DNA of 64,000 nt. It comes from Anoplolepis gracilipes (taxonomy: Eukaryota > Arthropoda > Insecta > Hymenoptera > Formicidae). A program made the position numbers and the translations under genes. The notes under the pieces are model-generated. The model did no database searches. It was given only the letters and a program-made list of their open reading frames with translations, and was not told the origin of the DNA. Location of the stretch: the NCBI RefSeq assembly GCF_047496725.1, contig NC_132974.1, forward strand, positions 7,935,001 through 7,999,000. Direction: 5' to 3'. Position 1 is the first letter of the stretch. Each line of letters begins with the position of its first letter. Of this stretch, positions 54,219-64,000 are shown one piece after another.

Positions 54219-54269
54219 CTTACAGATCAACGTTGTATATTATAAACTCCGCCGTTGCGTATCTTACCG
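53403..54269 (+). pseudogene. Right-arm copy of the two-exon unit, apparently decayed
   Basis: This plus-strand copy lines up with the left-arm unit and is transcribed, if at all, in the opposite direction. Where the left copy has the GTGAGC donor it has ATGAGC (53725-53730), so the GT is lost. The region matching the MDDSRGNK start lacks that ATG, and several short deletions remove the upstream ORF. The second exon equivalent, 54226-54269, keeps TTACAG before it and GTGAAT after it, but has one extra base, shifting the frame. Its intron equivalent is about 500 bp and has grown an (AT)n array at 54161-54212. This is consistent with loss of function, or with the unit being noncoding in both arms. 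Confidence 0.45.
54161..54212. repeat. (AT)n microsatellite inside the right arm
   Basis: About 26 AT units in the stretch that corresponds to the left-arm intron; absent from the left arm, so it expanded after the duplication. Confidence 0.95.
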
Positions 54270-57200
54270 GTGAATGCTAAATTATTTTTTAAATTAAGAA
54301 CAGGTAATGAATTTAAGAAAATTATAACAGAAGAAAAGAGAAGATAGAGAAGAAAAAGAAGAAAAAGAGAATTAGAAAACTGATAATATATCATTAATAT
54401 ATCATTAAAAATTAAAATTTGCTAAAATGGAAAAATATTCTTTACAGAAAAATATTCTTTAATATTTATATTAAATTTTATTATACATTTCAAAATAAAA
54501 ATTATTTGCTTCTAATCATAAGTTTCTAAATAATATATGTAATATATTTAAAGAAACAAAAAATTTAATTTAAGAGTATATATGTATAATAAGAATATTA
54601 TAGATATATGATAGAGATAAAATTCATTATCTCAAAATGAATGAGTAAATAATGGCACATACATATGTAGTGTTCTTTTTTGCAGATTTGCTTAAAATGG
54701 TAACAACTTTTTAATTTTTGTTTCATAAATATTTGCTTTAAACTTTAATAAGATAAAAAAAATACATAATTATTTGTTCTTACATATATTTATATCATTC
54801 ATAATTCATCATTAAAACCAAGTTCTTATTTATGTAATGCACTATACACTGTGAGTAAATATATTCAAAAGAAGCAGTGTAGGCAAACAATAGTTGGTGC
54901 AGATAAAGCTTTGGCAACTGTGAATTGAAGCATGAAAGCAATTATTATCGATAGATACTGTTGGAGCTCGTTTACAGGATCCGAGTATACCCGATGGCTT
55001 CATTTACGAGAATATCGCAAATAATTATTCCGCGCGATACATGCAAGTTTGCGCGCGCGAATGGATTGGTTGGCTTGCTTAATGAGAAACGAGAAATCCA
55101 ACGTAGACGACGTAGATGCCCGAGATATCTGTGACAGTGAAACTTCGAATAAGCTATGCGCTGTCCTGAGTTTCGTTGAGCCGGTATCCAACAATAAACC
55201 GTCAACGGCAGCTAAGTTTTCCCATTATCCATTAACCTAATTAGATCAGATTTTGCAATATCGGTAAGGTAAGAACGCGCCTTCTAAGTTAGGTAAGACT
55301 TATTGGCTGGGATTGTACATCTATGTATTATAATATATGAAGCAAACACAACAAATATGCGTATATGAGGAAAATATGCAATGCTCTGGCTTACAATTAG
55401 TGTTTATAAAAATTATGACGTATCATTGAAAAGAGAAAAGTAGTAATTTTATTTTTAAAAATTATATAATATATAATCATAATTTATAATCTTATTATAT
55501 ATGTATATACATATAATAAAATTTTCTCATAAAAAAATAAGCTGTGATATTTTGTATTTTAAATACTCCAATAATTTTGACTATAAATAATTTGTCTAGA
55601 CTATAAAATATTTGTCAAAACTCCATATTTTTTTTGGTGCAATTTTATATGTAAAATAATATGACGTTAATAATCAAAAATATTTTGAAATTTATTATTC
55701 TCTATTTTCATAAAAAAAAAAAAAAATAGAATCTGTCGATCAATGTACATTGCGACTGCGTTATCAAAATACCTTCAAAATGTTTGAAAATAAATTAACA
55801 CAATACACATACGTTTTTGTATTCCGAACAAAAATCATGTTTTAATTTCACAGCGGATGAAAAATTATAACGGTTCAAGCCACAAGTACGCGTGCACGAT
55901 ATTAAATCCCATCGAATATAAATTACAAATATCGTAAACAATGGGAGCAAGAGTAGAAGATTCACATTCACGGCAGACTGGGCACGGTAAAAAGTGAACA
56001 TATATTTTCACATTTATACACGCGGTTGGATGAACTAACATAAATATTCAGATCTTTCATATATTATGCTATGTAAAAAAAGTGAGATCCGTAGTATACG
56101 ATATATCTAAAAATATTATTTTAATTAGTGATCAGAAGATTTAAACGCAAATTAATATGTAATTTACACAGAAAAAAAATTGTGATCAAAAATTTAAAAT
56201 GTTTCTTTTATTTTTTTGATTAATTCTTTCTTTAATTAGTTATGTGAAAAAAAAAAATTTCAATAATCGTGCTAATGACCTTTATTTTGATATTTTAATT
56301 CTGAGACTTATTGTTAGTTATCGTAATAATTTAAAAAATTAAATGAAAAACTTTAAGGAAAGAGAGTCATTAAAATATAAAAAACTGAGGAAACACCAAT
56401 TTAAATAAGTTAAAAAATAAATGTCAAACAGTTCTAACACATCGTGTATATGATTGCAACATACATATTTGAAAATTTATATACGCAATTTTATTTTATT
56501 TTCTAGAAAGTAAAGATTATATTGTGTTCAAACATGAATGAATGTGAATTGACATCTTCGTACGAGGCCGAACTTGCATAAATGATATTGCGCTCCGAAT
56601 GTAATAGGCGACCGCGAATGCTTTCAGGACGATTGTTTTGTTAGTCGGCTTCTTAATTAACAACTTCCGAAAAGCGACGAGAGTCCGCCGGAAGGATTGG
56701 AACGCAAGGGAAGACGAGGCGAATGTTTCCCGAATCTCTCACGGTGGATGGCGCTAATTAAATCCCAGCGCCAACCCAGTAAAGCGGACGCGACGAGAGC
56801 GGAGAGGCGGAAGGCAGCTCGCGCACTCTTAAATGCAATCTGCATTTCATTAATTCGCTCACGATTCCGAAGATTTTATTCGTTCGTCTTTGACAGAAGC
56901 TCTATATACACTTCGCTGCTAAAAATCTCTGCGGCATTTAATATCTTTATAAACGTAAAATTAGTGATGTTAAAAATTGCATATTTAAAAATATCATTAC
57001 ATTATTTAGCGATTATTATAATTACCAAACATCAAATTATTAGATTCAAACATTTATTTCTTTTTCATTAAAATCATTTCAAATTTATCCAATTCTCCTT
57101 TCTATAAATTATTAACTTATTAGCTATCTGATTATTAATAAAAGTAACAACTTTTGTTAAAATAAACTTATGTTAAAATATTTTTATTTAAAAAGATAAC

Positions 57201-57885
57201 TGTATTAATATTATATATAATCAATTATATATATTATCGTAATTTAATATATGAAATCATTTAAAACATTTTTGATCAGTACCTTTTGTCGCGAATTGCG
57301 ATTATCGCACAAGAACACAACAATTCAGAAAAACGTTCAACAAATAAGTGCGAAAACTAGAGGCTAAGTTATTATGCATCAATTTTCGAGTTCACTGATC
57401 GTATAAATTTCTTCGCATAAATGCATATTTACTAGTGCATCATTTCAACAAGTTTGCTCGATGACTAAGGCTTTTCACAACTGCAGTAAATCAGATGGGA
57501 GTTCGTACTCGCATTAAAACACGCATAAATATCTAACGAATTGAGAAGTGCGCGCTTGAAATGTTTACTGCCTGTTGGAAAGTTTTTTGTGGGGTAGTAA
57601 CCTAACCCGGCGACCGTGTTGTGAAAATAACGAAAGTGTATCCGACGTATGCATGACTTAATCGTGAGAAACGGACGATGCTCTTTTTCAATTCATAAAG
57701 CCTGCGAGAAGCGAAAATCGATTAATCGCAGTTGTAGACCAGATGACAAAAATGGCACTTGACAATCGAAAATAACCAGATTGTAAAATCATCTCTGTAC
57801 AGGTTGGTGACTAAATGTACGAATCAAGTAGCAAGTCATACAAGTTATATTTTCTCCTTCATCGATTCAAGACGTAGGAGAGTTG

Positions 57886-57963
57886 AGTTCACATGTTATG
57901 TGCTCGAATTAAGTTCACATATTATGTGCTCGAGTTAAGTTCACATATTATGTGCTCGAAATC
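57886..57963. repeat. Three tandem copies of a 26-bp unit
   Basis: The unit AGTTCACATATTATGTGCTC plus six bases starts at 57886, 57912 and 57938. The first copy has G for A in the middle (CATGTTATG), and the second and third differ near the CTCGAA/CTCGAG end. A short minisatellite next to a CpG-richer block. Confidence 0.9.
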
Positions 57964-58854
57964 CGATTCGATACTCGTGGGCTTATCTCTCTTTTGTGTG
58001 GCCTATTTCACCACCCACTTGCTAAATTTACCTCCGCAAGCGCGGTCGTCGCATTAGTATTTTTCATGGAGCCAGCTAACTATGTCCGCGGGAAGCAACC
58101 CCCTATTATGCTTAAATCCCTTATCGTTACTGTCCGTACCATATATTCTTGAAAATCGCTTCCTCGTTTCTACCTTCGACGGCAGCATTAGAATGGGACG
58201 GTCGGTTCGTTTCGGTAATATGGACCCGTGGGACGAAAGATTCACATTTCGTTCCTCGTCGACAAACCTTTCAGATCGTCGATTTAAGCCGCGGGCGACA
58301 CTGCGCCGTTAGTAAGCTGCTCCAAGCAGAATTACTGATAAGAGTTTACGATTTGCTTTAGAAATATTTTCGTTGTTAAGAAACATGATATTTTCTAAAT
58401 AGGAAAGAGCTCATTTGTTAAAATTAAAACATCCTTAATCGCTAACATCTTTAATTACGATACTTCTTAATTCATCACAAGTGCTTTATTTCCCCTTTAA
58501 TATTACATAATTTTATGATCAAGATCTTACTTTAAATCTTCCTCGAAAAAGAATATTTTTGCATTTATTATAAAATCTAGAATAAAATTCATAATTTGAT
58601 ATATATACATCAATTTATTTATAGCATAATGTATATATTATTATAATATTCTTTAAAACAAAAAATTGGATCTAATTTTTCTGAATAAAAATTCTTAATC
58701 TTGAATGAATCTTTAATAAAATCTACTATAAATTAAATAAGCATATAAGAGAATCAATTGAACGTAGCCAGAAGCGATATGAGAAATGAGATTTAAAGCC
58801 GATATCAGGAAACTCTGAATATTGCACGGCAAGCAAACCAGAATTAACCCCCCC

Positions 58855-58879
58855 TCCCTCTCTCTCTCTCTCTCTCTCT
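58855..58879. repeat. (CT)n microsatellite preceded by a C run
   Basis: CCCTCC followed by about 11 CT units; a C7 run lies directly upstream. Confidence 0.9.
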
Positions 58880-61755
58880 GCGAGAGATTTGAACAATCAA
58901 AATTTCTAAACATTCCAACCACTGGCAAACTGCTGCGAGACAAACAAGTTTAAATTATCGATTCAGCATCCACTACATGTAGCAAAGTGTCATGTATTCA
59001 TTGTTGTTATGAACTAATAGTTTCCAGCCGCCTGCCAATCGATCTTGCTTTAATATCCTATGTAATATCGGTATCACTTAGGAAAATAATAGAACGGCAA
59101 CCCAAAACTAAAATTCCGTATTTTATCATCGATGAAAATAGCTCTATTAAGTAAACTAAACATGATTATCATATAAAATGTCCATTTTCAGAGAGATTAT
59201 TACACAGTAATATTTATTATAATACATAAAACGAAAGGGGAAAAACGACGCGATTAAATCTGCCATTATACTTCGTCATAGTAAATACTAAAATTTATCA
59301 AACGTCATAAACATTAAGCCGTCTTCAAAAGCATAAGACATGTGAATAAGTCCCGAATAAGATCGTATCTCATATCTCTTGCAAACACCTGCTACGACGA
59401 TTTGTCATCCATAGCAGAGTTTTCGGATTCGGTATATTCCGGTTGTGCGTTAGAACAGTTTTCAACGAACGCTTTAAAATACAATTTGTCATTCTTACCG
59501 GACAATGGCTTTTCCACACGTTTTAACAGGTTTTCGCAATGTCTGAAATTTCTCAGTCTTACTGAAGATACACATAATCAATTTTTGTTTGTCTATCAAT
59601 CTTGCAAGTATAAATTAAATGTCTGATAAATAATTATTTCTAATAATTATTAAAATTAATTCATGTGTAATATATATTCTTTATAATAAATTAACAAAGG
59701 AATATCAAGCTTGAAAATATTATTTTTTATGTCATACAAGATATTTTAAGTATCATACACTTAGATATAAAACAAGCAAGATAAAATTCCACGAAGAAAG
59801 CAGTTTACCATGCTGAGATCCAATAGTCTCGAGAAGCGCGTCAGCATACGCGCGAAACGTGGCTAGTAAAATCAATGAGCGTGCAAAAGCAAGTATAAAC
59901 GCAAGTTGTAGTATCTAGAGCGGTGGAGAAAAAAAGGGCCTTTGCGCTTTGCACGAGGCTCCTCTCCTACTTCCGCCAATTTGCACCGTTGAAACTTGAA
60001 AAAGGGCAAGACGCTCTTTCATTCTTTCGTTTTCTTTTCTGTATCTTTTTCTTTCTGTCCGCAACATTATTGCTGAAATGAGTAGGTGCTTCGTTCAAGG
60101 AAACGTGGCTACGGCTACGACGGAGGGGTACATTACCGGGAAAATGCCAAAAGAAACTAAAGAAAATGGCGAAGTTGGAAAATCCAACGAGTTTTCCGGC
60201 TGCCTCGTTCCACTCTTTCGTCTTTGTCCATTCTCCTACCTCCTCGCTATTTCATCGAGCCGCGGTGCTGTCAAATCATTCGTATGGACGACAAGGGAAG
60301 GCAGCCGGAGGTCGAGGTACTTTCCGCGAAAAGTTAGTACGCGGCGGAAGTTCAACGGTTTTATTGATCACCCGAACTTTCGCCTCGGGCAGCAAGGAAT
60401 TTTGAAAAAAAAATTTATTCGGTCGAAAGCTTTATTTAAATGCTGATTTTAAATTCATTCATTACAACTTAATGAAATCACGGTTGTACTAATGAGAGTT
60501 GAACTTTATGTTTAATTTTTTTGCTTTCGTTTTGCTTGTAATCAGAGAGGAGTTGCATAATACGTATAAAAGCTTGCAATAAAAACATGGATAATAACAT
60601 AAATAACTTCAATTGAAAATCTTACGTCAATATGTGCGTGTTCGAGAAATGTTTACTTAATGTAGATATATGATATATTTTAATGCAATATATAATATTT
60701 TTAAAAAATATAGATATACGATATATAATATTTTAATGTGTGATATTTAATATTTTGATACGATATAAATTTGAACAAAATTTTTAATTATCAACTACAC
60801 CGAGCGCCAACTAATACCGAGCGATAATATGTTATATACAATTCGAATGAGAGTTGAAAAATTTAAATTTTATTAATACTTAAGACTACGTGAACGAAGA
60901 TAGCCGAATAATGTCGTTTCACGAACGGGGACAAGATTTATTTTCTGAATAGCAGTTCCGAATTTAGAATTGCGGCGCCGACGAAAGGCATTTCATTACG
61001 TTACCAGACGTAGTAACGCTCCAGCGACATGGAACATGAAGTACGCGAGCGGATGGAAAGAGATGTTAACTTAATTTTGAGCGACGTATCGCATCGCTCA
61101 TTCTACTGCCATCTTTTTCTTTCAAGTCTCGAGATAATTACGATGAAAAAACAACTACACACTATTTTCATTCGCAATGTATAAATAATGAAACAACAAT
61201 TTTACGTAACGACGTACGTAATATGCATACGTTCGATATACCAAAAGAGAGACAAAACATTTCTTTTGTTCTTATCCCATAATTAAAATCACAGTTGAAA
61301 TTTAATATCGTCCTCATAATTTTTCCTGCGCGTTGTCCGTCGCGTCGCGTCGGAGCGCCCTGGGCCATCTCGTTGAGATTCCTGCCACGATTTTCATATA
61401 AATCTGGAAGAATATAATTTTATAATATGAAAAAATTCCAAACGGAGTGACCCATATTTCAAGAGCGAGCGGGTCGGGGCAGGGTGCGATAGAACATCTC
61501 GTTAAATCAGGGCTATTTATTTTAGCCTCTGCCGACAGCACGGCTGTACCTTTCGAACGATGCCTGGATGCTCTTCAAAGAGGCGTTTGCAAATAAGGCT
61601 GGTTTACTCAAAACAGAGAGACGTGCGGATAAATTGAGGGAGAAAAAGAGATACCGAGATTCCCACGTCGCGGCGACATCTCGTTGCGTTTCGGGTCGGT
61701 TAAAGTGATTTCTGCATTATAACGCAACGTGACGTCGGTGGAATAGTAAATTCTG

Positions 61756-61785
61756 TGCAGATTGCACCGCTATAAAGAATCTGCA
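61756..61785. repeat. 8-bp inverted repeat TGCAGATT / AATCTGCA
   Basis: Perfect 8-bp arms separated by 14 bp that contain CTATAAAG. Short enough to be chance, but it lies in a CpG-richer block. Confidence 0.6.
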
Positions 61786-61932
61786 TAACCTCACGACGGT
61801 CATAACCCTGTTGACGACAAATATTTTTACGTTCCAAGCATTTCGCAATGGGATAAGCCCCGCCGCTATTAAATCCGCGTATATATATTATGCAGATCTT
61901 TATAGCCTCTTACCAGACAATCGCTTATATTC

Positions 61933-61950
61933 TTTTTTTTTTTTTTTTTT
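61933..61950 (+). repeat. Poly-T tract, 18 bases
   Basis: T run followed by GTTTTT. Confidence 0.9.
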
Positions 61951-64000
61951 GTTTTTAGATTAGACGTATAACGAATGCACATTGTGTGTATTTCAGAATT
62001 TGAATATAATTTTTGCATTTTCATAGGATTGTGTTTACGTTCTAGAAATATTTACGCGTATAAATAAGAATATTTACCACATTCACTATTTTATTATATC
62101 TTGAAATAAAAAGCGGAAATCTTGGCAAAAGAGCTAAAATTTATACATTGCGGCAAGTCTCATAGTTAGCAAAAACGTGCTTAATGTGCTTAAGCATTTT
62201 GAAATATTAATGAAAAATATTCATACAAAATGCTTAGTACGTTTAATCTTTATAAAAGCAGAGTTTCGCTTAAATCTTCGTAATTACTTATAAACTTTAT
62301 TACGCCTTTTTTAAGGATTATTAGTCTTTGACAAAAAATTTATACAACTTTTAGGAAAATATTTCTACAAAACTTATGTTTGATAATAACAATGTTATCA
62401 ACATTTATTGAATATAATAAAACGTTGTATATCAATAAGTATTTCAAATTTATATGTGTGTATGTAGGTACGAAATTTATTGTTGATTTAAAAATCATCA
62501 TATGTCATAACTTAGCAATAAAATGAAATCCGTCATAACTTATAGATGAATAAAAGAAAAAAAATGGTTTAGATAAAAGTTTTTTGTTTGGATAAAAAGA
62601 ATGAAGGTAGCTAACATTTGCATTCTCTTTCCATTTAAATTCCATTTTCCGCTTTTCCTTTACTATGTAGATATTTTGCATTGTGCCATAAATTTAAAAA
62701 AAAATAAAACAATGTTTCGTAATGTTTTAAAGAGGTATCTATTTGTACTATACCTTTAAAATATTACGAAATTGTTTTTTTTAAATTATATGTATATAAA
62801 TGACTTGGATAAAAATAATCTGATAATGTTGTAAAAATATTTTCTTATAGAATCTAATAATGTCAATATGATTTTAACAATTTAAATAAAATATTTAAAT
62901 CGTGCATACTAATTTATTTACTTTATAAACTTTTGTCGAAAAAAGAGAGAGAAATTCATGTTTTTAACTTCGCACATTCTATCTTATTTGTATTCGGCAC
63001 GTTTTATATTATCGAACAAACTTTCCAACTTACTCCATAAAAAAACAAGTTGACAACGTAATATATACTGCGTCGCAAGTAAAGTAGAGTGAAGTGTACG
63101 AGCGTGGTAACTATTTTTAAAACAAAATATTTAAAAACAAGGATGGAGAATAACGAGCAAAGCAATAATAAAATACGAAACGTAGTAATTTTAAAATAAG
63201 AACGAGTTTTGAAACGGCGTTCTCGTCGTTGTCATGTTCGATCATTTGCACCGCTTACATCGCTCGATCGCACACGCATGTTGCATAATGCTGCGCTTTA
63301 CCGGGCGATAACTTATCCAATCACCGTACTGTCAGTTATAATCAACCGATTCCATTACCCGATCGATTTATCCTAATGAAACGTGATCGTTATTTATCAC
63401 CATTTTCAATCGCGAGCGTCAGCTTGATTTTTTCGACCGCTCGGCTTTTCCACGCTCACGAAAGATTCGGACCGATAAAAAGCGAATGAACCATAGCGGT
63501 GCGATAAGGTCAATTTCTGAATGCCGAAGAGAAGCTGCGCACAGCACAGTTCTAGTAATCGGTGTACTTCGACGTATCCATTTCATAATAATAATAATGC
63601 ATAACTCATAGTAGGATAAATGAAATGCTCGCAAGTAGATCCAGAAAGATACAAATCGGACAGATCAATTTGCTTTAGTCAGAGTACAACACAAATAATC
63701 ATGCTACAAACGAATTCCATTTCAATACATTCACATGATTTGCAAACGCGATGTTCTTGTAATTACATATCGACATTTCCGCGACTATGAGGGCTGTATC
63801 GGATATTATCGAATACATAAATATTCAATTGGAAACAAATCAATGTGCATCCCGGAATGAATGTTCTATTGATGGAATTTCGCGGTATAGCAAAATAAAA
63901 ATAAAATCAGAATAAATTATATTTCGCGAGAAGTTGTGATAATTTTTCGATTAAATTAAAATTGTATTTTATACATCCAGAAACATATCTTTTACGTAGA

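Larger units (their letters stand above)
51059..54290. repeat. Large imperfect inverted duplication with a 1.47-kb centre
   Basis: Left arm 51059-51933 and right arm 53403-54290 are reverse complements along their length when aligned with gaps. Anchor blocks in the same order are: the 14-mer AACATTATTTGTTA at the inner ends; an AATAAAGTAC block (left near 51790, right near 53551); a 40-bp block, left 51675-51714 and right 53617-53656, that differs at 5 positions, all transitions; a shared GAAGAAGCAAT; an AAATTGCTCA block (51555-51565 and 53725-53735); and an outer block of about 72 bp (51061-51132 and 54220-54290) with roughly 80% identity by eye. The parts corresponding to introns are much less alike than the exon-like parts. 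The arms are seen directly. Origin by an old inverted segmental duplication is an inference. Confidence 0.85.
54291..64000. other. Noncoding right end with alternating composition
   Basis: CpG-richer at about 54.9-55.3, 56.56-56.9, 57.3-58.35, 59.8-60.4, 60.9-61.9 and 63.06-63.6 kb; AT-rich between. 60664-60770 has degenerate repeats of GATATA/AATATTTT. The block at 63300-63410 has several GATA or TTATC cores. No gene is supported. Confidence 0.5.

Noticed and set aside
51059..54290. Interpretation as a DNA transposon with long terminal inverted repeats
   Set aside because: No transposase frame, no clear target-site duplication at the ends, and internal splice-like features fit better with a duplicated transcription unit.

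Overview
The window looks like insect nuclear DNA, most likely from a hymenopteran such as an ant. It is AT-rich and unevenly composed, with CpG-containing blocks of a few hundred bases set in long AT-rich stretches. It carries many long (AG)n, (AT)n, (GT)n and poly-A tracts, and no compact or operon-like coding. The assignment to Hymenoptera is an inference from composition; no protein here identifies a species.

I recognise no conserved protein-coding gene, rRNA, tRNA, known microRNA, transposase, reverse transcriptase or CRISPR array. Most open frames are short, overlap frames on the other strand, or are translations of microsatellites (RERERE or SLSLSL strings). The window reads as intergenic or long-intron DNA of about 64 kb. 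Layout: 1-7.9 kb is mostly AT-rich with CpG-richer islets near 0.4-0.9, 2.5-3.3 and 5.4-5.7 kb. 7.9-9 kb is a richer block with two copies of an octamer-like motif and a 96-bp (AG)n array. 9-20 kb alternates, with a notable 116-nt hairpin at 15.5 kb. 20-31 kb contains the longest (GA)n array and several CpG-richer blocks. 31-48 kb contains richer blocks at 33.9-34.2, 35-35.8, 36.1-36.6, 37.6-39.4, 40.7-41.8, 43-43.9 and 46.3-47.9 kb, plus a perfect 119-bp tandem duplication at 44.9 kb. 49-51 kb is AT-rich. 54-64 kb alternates again and holds a 26-bp triplicate repeat.

The most structured part is 51,059-54,290. Two arms of about 880 bp lie in inverted orientation around a 1.47-kb centre, and the centre holds a separate diverged direct duplication (52,420-52,639 and 53,150-53,391). 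Read on the minus strand, the left arm has the look of the 5' end of a small gene: a short upstream ORF, an 8-codon first exon with a GTGAGC donor, a 443-bp intron, and a 43-bp second exon between TTACAG and GTGAGT. Read on the plus strand, the right arm has the same layout with the first donor lost and the second exon frameshifted, so it looks like a decayed divergent copy. Whether this is a duplicated 5' gene end, a noncoding RNA locus or a large hairpin RNA source cannot be settled from sequence alone.
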